A model generated the notes under the pieces. The model was not told where the DNA came from and ran no database searches. It saw only the letters and a program-made list of their open reading frames with translations. Of a DNA stretch of 26,259 bases, positions 1 to 7,780 are shown in pieces. This DNA comes from CALXOD01 sp964402715 (GTDB lineage: Bacteria; Verrucomicrobiota; Lentisphaeria; Victivallales; Victivallaceae): positions 1-26,259 of the forward strand of contig CAYODJ010000029.1 in NCBI GenBank assembly GCA_964402715.1. The letters run 5' to 3'. Within the stretch, counting starts at the first letter, position 1. Each line of letters starts with the position of its first letter. A program made the translations under genes and the position numbers.

Positions 1-55
1 GAGCGTTTTTTGCGTTTTGTCTTACAAAGTGGCGTTTACTTTTTCAATTCACTAG

Positions 56-1842
56 CCGATCGCTGAGTACTCCAAGACAGTGACCGTCAAAGCCGAGATC
101 GCCCGGCTGGAAAGCGAGGATTACATCGTCGCCTACCGGGCCGCGCAGATCGGACCGGACGGAAAACTGTATCCGCCGATGTCCGGCAGGGTGGACGGCG
201 AATGGCGGACGCCCATCGAGCTGGGCAAGTGGGAGCGGGCGGAGGAGCGTCCGGACTTGATCAAGATGCGGAACGGCAGGCCGGTGTTCGTCCTCGACAA
301 GGGGAACGGTTCTTCGGTCACAGCCGCCTACAATCCGTACATTCATTCGTCTCTGTCGCCGCTGAACGATCAGTTTTCCTCCGCCTACAGACGGCCGGGA
401 CTGGTGACGCTTGAAGTGCATATCCCGAAAAGCGAACTCACCAGCGGATACAGAGCCGAACACGCGAAGAACGCGGTGGGGGTGACGGACTGGCACGCCG
501 GGGCGGTGTCGGGGAAATTGTCGAAGGGAAAGAAACGGCAGGTTATTCTTTCACGATGGGCGAAGCCGGTGCGCATCGTCCCCGACGGCGAGGTGGCACG
601 GAAAATCAAGGAGCTGCTGCAGGGAGAGAATGTGACGATTCCGGCCAATGGCGTCACGCCGAGTCTGCGGCGGGAACTGGAGAAGCTCGGAGTGCCGGTG
701 ACGGAGACAAACAGGCCGCAGGATGACAAGCAGAAAGAGTCTGCGGAGGAGGACGACGGCAACGCCGACTACTCCCTCGCCCGGAAGCTTGAGAGCGTGG
801 AGGACTATTTAAGCATACCGGCGCATCCGCGCCCGAGAAGGACCAGATTCGACACGCTTCAAGAGCTGTACAACATTTACAAGCGGGAATATCTGGGCAG
901 AACAATCAGAGCTTTCTCCGGACACACCATTACTTTCAAGCCTGGGCATTTCTTTCGGCTGATCGCCGGTACCCCCAAGGACGGCATCCGGAAAGGATTG
1001 ATTTCCAAGGCGCGGAATGCCGCCGAAGCGATTCAGATGATCGAACAAGGGAGGGTCGATTTTGATGACATTTCCGGATATGAAGTTCCGCGAGGGCATA
1101 ACATCGAATTATTCAAAGACTTGTTGCAAGATCCCGATTTCTGGTATATGGAGGGGGACAGCATCGTATTCGGAAAAAGATACAAGGGAATGCACAAGGC
1201 CGACGGTTTTCTTGCTGCTACGATCAAGACAGACGATCTGGGGAACATCGGCCCTCTGAGTTTTCATCCTCGCAGATTCTCGAAGTCTTTGCTGAAAGGC
1301 AGGAATTTGAGTTGGAACATCGCAGAAAACTCTGCTTCTGCGAAGTCTGCCAACGGAGGAACGGCAGAGACGCGATCCGCTGGCTTCGGTGTTAATGTAG
1401 GCGGTCAAACGCAAAAAACAAGCCCCGATTCACAAAAACCGCAGAAAAATGAGAATCACGCCGCATATTCCCTTTCCGACCAGCAGTCAGGTGAACCCCG
1501 TGGAGACGGACGCGAGGATCCGCGCCGAGTACGCCGCCGAGCTGGGCAAAGGCTACACTCCGGAGTCGGTGGCGGAGTGGGATCGGAAAGCGGTGGACTG
1601 GATCCTGCGTCAGGGCGGCGTGGATCAGGCCGTGGACATGGTGCTGAACGACACGGAGCACAGCGACCGTCACGTGGCCAGTCTGGTGCGCCGCCATTTG
1701 ATGAACAGCAGTGTGTTCACGTCGCTGGATCCGGAGAAGCGGGCGAAGCTGGAGTTGAAACATGTTTTTGCCGGCACGGAGTGGGGGCGCGATTGGAATG
1801 TGTCAGCGCGACAGACTCCGCCGCCTCGAACACATGTGGGTC
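56..1842 (+). pseudogene. Frameshifted remnant of a phage/mobile-element polyvalent (MuF-type) protein
   Basis: The reading frame opens right after a TAG at 53-55 and already reads like mid-protein sequence (PIAEYSKTVTVKAE), so the GTG at 80 is probably not a native start. Three segments are visible. About 20-210 is a compact domain with the motifs NPYIHSSLSPLNDQFSSA and PSLRRELEKLGVP. About 255-400 is a small domain (RTRFDTLQEL, GHTITFKPGHFFRLI, SFHPRRF) that could be one of the barnase/EndoU/RelE-like nuclease domains found in phage polyvalent proteins; that is inference. Linkers carry a repeated YSL motif (DYSLARK, AAYSLSD), typical of such multidomain proteins. Around 1480-1507 sensible sequence moves by +1 into another frame (VETDARIRAEYAAELGKGYTPESVAEWDRKAVDWI), while the original frame becomes R/G-rich nonsense until 1915. 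A second slip is possible near 1795. The coding signal stops where the opposite-strand gene ends. I treat it as a dead fragment. Confidence 0.7.
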
Positions 1843-1844
1843 GT

Positions 1845-2237
1845 TTAGCGAAAAGTTTCCGGCGAGGACGGCTCGATCCAGAGATGAAAATCGACTTTAT
1901 TCCCGCCGAAATTGAGTGTTATGAGAGTATTCAATCTCGTCAGCAGCAAGGCGTATGGGATCTTCACTTCCCCGCCGGCGACATTGACGGAAACGTTGCT
2001 GTCGCCAAGAATATCTTCTGAATTGCGAATGGCGATAACCAAATTCAACATTCTTGATAGTTTTCCCCTGATGTCCTTGTCCAGGACATAGGGATGATGA
2101 CATTTTGGACAGACCGCTTGAAAATCACGCTCGGAGACGTTCGACAAGTTAAACTTTACAATTCCGTTGCACCCGGGGGCAAGACAGTGAAAATCAATTT
2201 GAGCCTTTGCGCCGAGATTGGCAGAGACATCGTTCAT
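1845..2237 (-). CDS. Zinc-ribbon hypothetical protein
   Basis: A 130-residue soluble protein. Four cysteines in the first 50 residues (C18, C23, C43, C46; CLAPGC and CPKC) form a likely zinc ribbon, followed by a basic helix (RGKLSRMLNLVIAIRNSEDILG) and a conserved-looking C-terminal part ending WIEPSSPETFR. No signal peptide or membrane segment is present. AGGAA lies 7 bases before the ATG, supporting this start. It follows the PTS EIIA-like gene on the same strand after a 130-base gap, so co-transcription is possible but not shown. The stop codon lies within a few bases of the end of recognisable phage-remnant sequence coming from the other strand. The exact function is unknown; the ribbon suggests nucleic-acid or protein binding. 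Confidence 0.75.
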   Translation of the reverse strand: MNDVSANLGAKAQIDFHCLAPGCNGIVKFNLSNVSERDFQAVCPKCHHPYVLDKDIRGKLSRMLNLVIAIRNSEDILGDSNVSVNVAGGEVKIPYALLLTRLNTLITLNFGGNKVDFHLWIEPSSPETFR

Positions 2238-2367
2238 TTTCTATTTCCTGATTGTTTTGCAATGATGTCAACCATGGGCCGATATCACGTCATCGTCTCC
2301 GGTTTGTACAACAGAGCCATCGAGGGGAAAGAGCGAGAGAGTATATGCGAAACCGAGGGAACGACTG

Positions 2368-2829
2368 CTAGTCTGCGTTTTCAAATAGCACTTTCAATAT
2401 GTTCGCTTCGGACGGTTCTTCTGAGGTCAGCTTGGCCAGAAGATCGGGATTGCGCAATTTCCTGGAGATACTGCCCAGAAGCTGCAGATAAGCCTCGGGA
2501 TTTTCATCGGGCGCGATGGTGAAGACAACCACCCGCACCGGCTGCTCGTCTTGGCTTTGGTAATCGGCTATCGGGTTTTCCGTAACACCGACGATGACGA
2601 TTGGTTGAGGAATGTCGTTGACGCGAATATGCGGTAGAGCCAACCCATTTCCGACTCCGGTGGTCATCATCTGCTCACGTTTCCAAGTCATTCTGTAAAT
2701 CATGTCACGGCTTAATTTTGTCAGTTCGGCGGCCCTGTCAATCAGCTCGTCCATGATTTCCAGTTTTGACGTGCCGCGAAGAATGATCACGGAGTCCTCA
2801 TTGATGTAACTGGTGAATTCACATTTCAT
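2368..2829 (-). CDS. PTS EIIA component, PtsN (EIIA-Ntr)-like
   Basis: A 153-residue protein matching the PTS EIIA type 2 fold of the fructose/nitrogen family. The phosphorylatable histidine is H67 in GNGLALPHIR, preceded by the usual REQMMTTGVG stretch, and the C-terminal part contains LLGSISRKLRNPDLL. It accepts phosphate from HPr-type proteins and in most bacteria acts as a regulator rather than a transporter part; no EIIB or EIIC is nearby, which fits a regulatory role. The start at 2829 is chosen over the upstream in-frame GTG because GAGG lies 8 bases before this ATG and a promoter lies at 2875-2904. The length is normal for PtsN-like proteins. Confidence 0.9.
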   Translation of the reverse strand: MKCEFTSYINEDSVIILRGTSKLEIMDELIDRAAELTKLSRDMIYRMTWKREQMMTTGVGNGLALPHIRVNDIPQPIVIVGVTENPIADYQSQDEQPVRVVVFTIAPDENPEAYLQLLGSISRKLRNPDLLAKLTSEEPSEANILKVLFENAD

Positions 2830-2874
2830 CTTTGTTACCTCGTTTTTATGGGGCATAAACTCGTTCGCTAGGGT

Positions 2875-2904
2875 ATTATAATGCTTGCGCAACGCTTTTT
2901 CCAA
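2875..2904 (-). promoter_or_regulatory. Promoter of the EIIA-like gene with an internal palindrome
   Basis: A perfect TATAAT -10 box lies at 2875-2880 on the minus strand, with TTGGAA as -35 candidate at 2899-2904 and an 18-base spacer. The spacer contains the palindrome TTGCGCAA (2885-2892), which could be an operator. It is followed by the GAGG ribosome binding site of the gene starting at 2829. Confidence 0.55.
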
Positions 2905-2955
2905 TATGCAAACGGTTTTTTGGCGTTTTTACTGGGTTTCCCCTGAGGAGGAAAC

Positions 2956-3105
2956 ATGACGCGTTCCGCTTTACGAGAGAAAGGTTTCCGTTCGGATATC
3001 ACGGTTCAATCGCGTCTTTCCAAATTCGCGGCGGGTCTTACGGCAACGGAACGATCTGTGACCGCCGCATCCCCGTCATCGGTAATGGCACGGTTTGGAG
3101 CATGA
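2956..3105 (+). CDS. Possible small protein, 49 residues, unknown
   Basis: An ATG preceded by AGGAGG with a 4-base gap opens a 49-codon frame (MTRSALREKGFRSD...) ending in TGA at 3103-3105. It is divergent from the EIIA-like gene. The product would be basic, with no membrane segment or recognisable motif. The ribosome binding site is its only strong support; the codons are not obviously biased. It may be a small protein, the head of a deleted gene, or chance. Confidence 0.25.
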   Translation: MTRSALREKGFRSDITVQSRLSKFAAGLTATERSVTAASPSSVMARFGA

Positions 3106-3516
3106 TTATGCGGTTGTTGGCTCCTGTGCTCTTTGCTGTCACATAGGTCTATTACGGGGTGCTTTCCGTGAAAGCGTCCATTTTGCACGGAGGCGGTATT
3201 TGCATTGCAGTCTGATTGGGTTGCGTTCAGGAATTATGCATGATGAAATTTCTCGATGCCGTGACGGAGTTTTCACGGATTCCATGAGAGCAAAGCGGCT
3301 CCGTAAGGTATTATGAAACAGTCTGAATATCGGGAGTCTCCTGTGATTGCGTGACAACAAACGATCCGATCCGCATGATGACAGTTCCGGAACAAGCATA
3401 TCTGCCGCAATTCGCTCCGGCTTAACCAGGTTCAACGGAATGGAAAACCCGGAGGACGGGTCAAAGAAATAAAAGTCGCAAGCTCGGCATAGTGGTGAAA
3501 TGGCCGTTTTCAGGAC
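3106..3516. other. Gene-free stretch downstream of the amidohydrolase
   Basis: No convincing reading frame. It holds one copy of an imperfect repeat (3321-3408) also found at 18663-18748, and a 13-base inverted match to the core of that repeat at 3133-3145. No tRNA and no T-tract terminator are apparent. Confidence 0.5.
3321..3408 (+). repeat. Imperfect dispersed repeat, copy A
   Basis: Aligns with 18663-18748 in the same orientation, at roughly two-thirds identity by eye with few gaps. Shared blocks are GTCTGAAT, GTGACA-CAA, CCGCATG, CGGAACAA and CTGCCG or its close variant. The similarity appears to extend weakly to about 3460. It is non-coding in all frames. Confidence 0.45.
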
Positions 3517-4401
3517 TTATGGATGCGGCGAAAGCAAGGCATTGAGTCTCGAGTAGATGCGCAATGCGTTTTCGCGGAAAACCAGCCGGTGCGCATTTTC
3601 AGGTACCAGGCGCAGCAAAACCGTTAGATATGCTTCCAAATTCACCAGCGGCCAATCGGATCCGTACATGAATTTTTCATCGTCGGATAAAAATCTCATC
3701 CACGTCTCCAAATGTTGAATATAGCCGGAATAATTGTTCCAGAACCAATCAGGGTCGAATTTCCCGACCGCAAGTCCGGAGAGGTCGATTGACACGTTTG
3801 GATTTTTAGCGGCCACCTCGGTTGCATCGATTATCCACGGACTGCCGTAGTGCGCCATCACAAAACGCACACGTGGAAAGTTGACGGCCACTTCATCCAC
3901 CGCCAGCGGGTGAGAATATTTTAGCATGGCACTGCTCATGGATGTGTCTCCCGTATGGATGGCCACAGGTACGTCGTACCGTTCAGCCAGCTCATAGAGG
4001 GAATAATGCAGCGGATCGTTCGGGTAGCGATGATTGTAGCCCGGGTAAATTTTGATCCCGACGCAGTGAGGATCGCGGAGATGCTCTTCAAATAATGCGG
4101 CGGATGTCAGGCGATTGGTTGCGTTAAGGGCATCGCTTTCAACGCCGACACAATACGCGATGCGTTGCGGCTGGTTGTAATGTGGCGGCTCGAAATCGCC
4201 TCCTAGATTGACTGTTAGAGGCAAGCAGGATTCCGTTGGTGAATTTCTGCGTCCGGAACCCATTGCAACAGCCGCCTCTATGTCAAGGCGATCAAATTCC
4301 GACATCAGATGGTCGGCATTGTTTCTGTGTCCGGATCTGACCGCCAGTTCGTCGAATCCCTGGATTTTGGAAAAGTGGATATGGGCGTCAATAATCTTCA
4401 T
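3517..4401 (-). CDS. Amidohydrolase family (Amidohydro_2) metal-dependent hydrolase
   Basis: A 294-residue TIM-barrel hydrolase. The metal-ligand pattern of the superfamily is visible: H7 and H9 in MKIIDAHIH, a lysine in GIKIYPGYNH, a histidine in VAIHTGD, a second in VMAHYGSP, and the final aspartate in YGSDWPL. It belongs to the PF04909 group of hydrolases and decarboxylases acting on cyclic or aromatic carboxylic substrates; the substrate cannot be read from sequence. No signal peptide, so cytoplasmic. The frame stays open 61 codons upstream, but that part is R/C-rich and unlike the family, and the HxH motif belongs at the N-terminus, so the start is set at 4401. The ribosome binding site (GGAAC) is weak. 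It has a long leader with paired hairpins and a candidate promoter near 4800. Confidence 0.85.
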   Translation of the reverse strand: MKIIDAHIHFSKIQGFDELAVRSGHRNNADHLMSEFDRLDIEAAVAMGSGRRNSPTESCLPLTVNLGGDFEPPHYNQPQRIAYCVGVESDALNATNRLTSAALFEEHLRDPHCVGIKIYPGYNHRYPNDPLHYSLYELAERYDVPVAIHTGDTSMSSAMLKYSHPLAVDEVAVNFPRVRFVMAHYGSPWIIDATEVAAKNPNVSIDLSGLAVGKFDPDWFWNNYSGYIQHLETWMRFLSDDEKFMYGSDWPLVNLEAYLTVLLRLVPENAHRLVFRENALRIYSRLNALLSPHP

Positions 4402-4430
4402 GGAAATGTTCCAAGTGCCACAGCCGTATG

Positions 4431-4480
4431 TGCGCACGGCACCCATGCCGTGCGCAGGGACGGCGTTCGCGTGCGCGAAC
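4431..4480 (-). other. Two tandem perfect hairpins in the amidohydrolase leader
   Basis: Inverted repeat 1: TGCGCACGGC (4431-4440) and GCCGTGCGCA (4447-4456), 10 bp with a 6-base loop. Inverted repeat 2: GTTCGCG (4465-4471) and CGCGAAC (4474-4480), 7 bp with a 2-base centre. Both are perfect and sit 30-80 bases upstream of the ATG at 4401. Neither is followed by a T-tract, so they are not classical terminators; they could be an operator pair or leader RNA structure. Confidence 0.5.
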
Positions 4481-4798
4481 CGATGCCCGGCTCTTCTTTG
4501 CGGACATCCGCAGCGATCCACAGGCGCACGCCACTCGCACCACGACCGCCTCCGTCGGTGATTTTTCTTCAATGTCCACAGCACTCAGAGTGCGTTTCGC
4601 GCTTTGCAGACGGCGCTGTCTCGCATGATCCAACCCCGCGATCCCAAATGCCATTCAGAACGGCGAAGCGTTCGTCTCGAACCGTTGCAGCGCGGTTCGA
4701 TTGTCGTGCCGTCGCCGCACTGGTTGTTTTCTCCGAATGCATGTCGTCAGGACGGCAAAGTATGACGATGCGGGCTGATGATTGCAATCGGCGTTTAA

Positions 4799-4825
4799 AT
4801 TATAGCTTGGCTTCTCATACGTCAA
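4799..4825 (-). promoter_or_regulatory. Candidate promoter for the amidohydrolase leader
   Basis: TATAAT at 4799-4804 and TTGACG at 4820-4825 on the minus strand, spacer 15 bases (short). The 10-base palindrome GATTGCAATC (4780-4789) lies at or just after the predicted start of transcription. If used, it gives a leader of about 390 bases before the amidohydrolase ATG. Confidence 0.45.
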
Positions 4826-5737
4826 GAAGAGTGATTCATTTATTTTCCGGCGCTTTCCGCGTGTTTCCGGGGTTTCATGCAAGACGCGTTTGAATTTGAG
4901 CCGTGGGGCTGAACCAATAATGCTTCACTCCGGGCAGCGTGGAATTCGAGGGTGCACGCGGCATCGCGCGACGGGGATCGATGAGGACGTGACGGACAAG
5001 GAATTGTCACGGGGGCAATCTATCCGGATTCGTCAGTGAAAGTCGAAATCCGGAGAGCAGATCAAACAGACTTGCACGCGACGTTCAGAATGTCTCTGGC
5101 TCTGATGATTGTACGGTGGACTTGGGGGGGGATATCCCCGGCGTCCAAGATGGAATTGCACCGGCACGGCGACATTCATGGATCGGGTTGGCTGGAGACG
5201 CACGGTTTATATGGCTGCCGTGAGAAGGTCGCGGCACATTGTCAATCCGCCCGTCGGCGCTTCCTCCGTCAACAATGACGCACGTCGATGGTGATTGCAT
5301 CTGTCCGCAGTGTCCGATGTGGGGATATCGGGATTTGTATAGAACGTCAGTGGAAAAACATGAATCGGCCGGCATCGGTGTTTGACGAAGCTGTTTCCCG
5401 CAGTATGTTAGGTCAGACGGATCGGACGGGGGATTATGGAACGTGTTCAGGCGCACGAATGCAGGCATGATTTGCGTACTCAGGGATGACACTGCGGCGC
5501 GGATCTCTCCGGATACGGATGATCCTGTACTCTGGATGCGGCGTCGCAGCCGATCCGACGTAATGCCGGAGGTTTGGTTGGTGAACAGCGGTTTTTCAAT
5601 CGGGGGCATGTCGACGCGGCGGGGAATTATTGGCGGGACGCCGGCAGAGGAACCGGCGTTGTGCAAAACGCCGTCACGCTGACATCATGGTTTTCAGCGC
5701 TGCGCGGCCGTGCCTGATTTGAAATGTGGATGATAGT

Positions 5738-6304
5738 ATGATTATGAGCCGAGTAATGTCCTGTTTCAGGAGTCTGCCGTTTCTGGTCTCCACAGCGGCT
5801 TTGACAGTCTTCGCCGGGTGTGTCCGCGAAAAAGGGAGAGCCAATTACGTGGAAGTCAACGGCAGTGATGTTCAGTTCAAAAAAATTGAAAACGTTCACG
5901 CGTCGTTCGCGCCGACCGGTCAACTCTCGTTTGTCGCGGGGAAGCCCGTCAGGCTGTCGTTTGCACTGAAAAATATCGGCGGACGTCCATTGAGAATTCC
6001 TGAGTGGCGTATGTACGACGTAGATAATGTACGTCTGTTCTGTCAACCGTGGTTGCCGGGCATGAGTGAACCCGATGACGCCGCATGGATGTCGATGAAC
6101 GAGCCGATTCGCAGGCCGGAGCTGCGCTACGCGCTGGAGTTGATGCCGTCCAACCAAGTGATTGTCACGATGGAGTTGAATTTTGCAAAGGATTTGGTGG
6201 TCTCTTCCGGAGCCGAGCGCCGTTATTTCGTCAGGGCCGAACTGAATCTTTCCTCGCTGCCGATGTCCACGGGGGTGTTCGTCATCGCGATCGTCGGCCG
6301 CTAG
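5738..6304 (+). CDS. Probable lipoprotein, unknown function
   Basis: A protein of about 188 residues with a hydrophobic leader (FLVSTAALTVFAGC) ending in a lipobox-like FAGC, so it is likely exported and lipid-anchored at that cysteine. The mature part is beta-rich, with KPVRLSFALKNIGGRPLRIPEW, which resembles immunoglobulin-like accessory domains; no enzyme motif is seen. The start is uncertain: ATG at 5738 (TGGA 7 bases upstream) or ATG at 5744; a GTG at 5726 is also in frame. It stands alone, convergent with hydF, and the two stop codons are only 39 bases apart. Confidence 0.7.
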   Translation: MIMSRVMSCFRSLPFLVSTAALTVFAGCVREKGRANYVEVNGSDVQFKKIENVHASFAPTGQLSFVAGKPVRLSFALKNIGGRPLRIPEWRMYDVDNVRLFCQPWLPGMSEPDDAAWMSMNEPIRRPELRYALELMPSNQVIVTMELNFAKDLVVSSGAERRYFVRAELNLSSLPMSTGVFVIAIVGR

Positions 6305-6343
6305 ATGAGGATCCAAACTCGCCGCTGGTGGCGCAGGTCTCCG

Positions 6344-7570
6344 TCATCTGCGGTCCCCCGCGCCGGAGTTTGGCGAAAACGGCGACATGACCCGTTCGAA
6401 AACTCCGAGGCATTCGGCGATAGTCATTCCGTAATTGGTGATGGGGACGTTCGCTTCCCGCGCCAGCTCGATGCGCCGCAGCGTCTCCCGACGGTTCAAC
6501 ATGCATCCGCCGCAGTGGACGATGAGTTTATAATCCGACACGTCCTCCGGGTAATCTCTCCCCGAGCAAACAGTAACCCGCAGACAGCCGCCGATCCTGT
6601 CGCCCAGCAGCTTCGGGATTTTGACCCGTCCGATGTCAACGTCTGTGGCGTGGTGCGTACATCCCTCCGCTATCAACACTCGGTCTCCTGACTGAAGGCG
6701 GCGGATGGAGCGCGTTCCTTCGGCGTAGGCATGAATGTCTCCTTTGAATCTGGCGAACAGGATCGAAAACGTGGTGCATGGTATTCCAGGGGGAGTGTCG
6801 CGCACCATTAGTTTCACCACCTGCGAGTCGCAGATGACCAACGCCGGGGGGCCCTGCAGCTTCTTCAGCGCCGCGCGGTACTCGGTCTCCCTGCATACGA
6901 ACGGCAACGCTCCCATGTCCAACGCGTCACGGATCGTCTGCATCTGGGGGAGGATCAGGCGTCCTTTCGGCGCCTGCTTGTCAATCGGGACGATGAGCAT
7001 GACCGTGTCTTCTGAATTCACCAGATCGGCCAACAGGGGAGGGGGGGAGAGGCAATCGTCTGGAGCTGCCTCCAGAAGTCCGGCGCGCAGTTCGTTGAGC
7101 AGTTGATCTCGATTCGCGGAGGCCAGCACCGGCGTGTGACCAGTTTTCTTGCGCAGCAGCGAGAGAAACGATTCGTCGGGACGCACGCGATCTGAAAATG
7201 TAATCACCGGGATCGCCTGTATTTTACGCTCGCGAGCCGTGAGCACAACGCTCTCCTCCTCCTGTCCCCACTGTCCAGCCGCCACAACCAGCAGCACCAC
7301 GTCGGCCCGATCAAACACCTTTCTGGCCGCGGCAACTCTGGCCGCCCCCAGTCGTGTCGGATCATCCAGTCCCGCCGTGTCGATCAACAGAATCGGCCCG
7401 ATCGGGAGCAATTCCATCGCCTTCTCCACGCAGTCGGTGGTTGTTCCAGGCTCCGGTGACGTGATGGCGACACTTTGCCCCGCGATTCTGTTCAGCAGGG
7501 AGGATTTGCCTGAATTGGTGCGTCCAAATAATGCTATCGTGAGCCGGAGCGATTTCGGTGCAGATTCCAT
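6344..7570 (-). CDS. hydF: [FeFe]-hydrogenase H-cluster maturation GTPase HydF
   Basis: A 408-residue protein with the three HydF parts: an N-terminal Ras-like GTPase with P-loop GRTNSGKS (residues 16-23), switch PGTTT and DTAG; a middle dimerisation region; and a C-terminal Fe-S region with the signature C-x-H (EGCTHH) and HCGGC that holds the [4Fe-4S] cluster. HydF is the scaffold on which HydE and HydG products assemble the 2Fe subcluster before transfer to apo-HydA. Upstream in-frame residues from 7684 lack family similarity, so the ATG at 7570 is used although its ribosome binding site is weak. Neither hydE, hydG nor a hydrogenase gene is in this window, so the maturation genes are dispersed. 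It implies an organism with [FeFe]-hydrogenase, probably a fermenter. Confidence 0.93.
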   Translation of the reverse strand: MESAPKSLRLTIALFGRTNSGKSSLLNRIAGQSVAITSPEPGTTTDCVEKAMELLPIGPILLIDTAGLDDPTRLGAARVAAARKVFDRADVVLLVVAAGQWGQEEESVVLTARERKIQAIPVITFSDRVRPDESFLSLLRKKTGHTPVLASANRDQLLNELRAGLLEAAPDDCLSPPPLLADLVNSEDTVMLIVPIDKQAPKGRLILPQMQTIRDALDMGALPFVCRETEYRAALKKLQGPPALVICDSQVVKLMVRDTPPGIPCTTFSILFARFKGDIHAYAEGTRSIRRLQSGDRVLIAEGCTHHATDVDIGRVKIPKLLGDRIGGCLRVTVCSGRDYPEDVSDYKLIVHCGGCMLNRRETLRRIELAREANVPITNYGMTIAECLGVFERVMSPFSPNSGAGDRR

Positions 7571-7713
7571 ATGCCAGGGTATTCCAGAGAGAGACTCTCG
7601 ATTTGCCGCCACGGCGAACCGGAGAAGCGCGTCAGATGAAACAACCGAGAACATCCACGGCGCTTCCGGGGAGGAAAGTAGCACATAAATTCAGGATGTA
7701 AAGAGCATCGGAG

Positions 7714-7741
7714 TTGCTTTTTCCGTTTTTCGCGGTATTAT
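7714..7741 (+). promoter_or_regulatory. Promoter of the DUF2062 gene
   Basis: TTGCTT (7714-7719), a 16-base spacer, then TATTAT (7736-7741), 40 bases before the ATG at 7781. It is divergent from hydF. Confidence 0.5.
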
Positions 7742-7780
7742 CTCTGGGCGCGGTTTTCCGAACTGAAGGCGACAGAACAG

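Larger units (their letters stand above)
4402..5737. other. Long gene-free stretch, about 1.3 kb
   Basis: The 4402-4800 part is likely leader of the amidohydrolase, with hairpins and a promoter. From 4830 to 5737 the frames that stay open read as low-information R/S/P-rich peptides with no ribosome binding sites, motifs or matching frames on the other strand. It contains an 8-base G run (about 5126-5133) and a perfect 7-bp hairpin ACGCCGG/CCGGCGT at 5638-5659. I see no tRNA, no insertion-sequence ends and no CRISPR-like repetition. Confidence 0.5.

Noticed and set aside
4569..4893. Several overlapping open frames in the amidohydrolase leader
   Set aside because: None has a ribosome binding site or protein-like composition; GC-rich sequence gives long chance frames.
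5085..5666. A 193-codon minus-strand frame
   Set aside because: Low-information composition (S/P/R), no motif, no start signal; an 8-G run lies within it.
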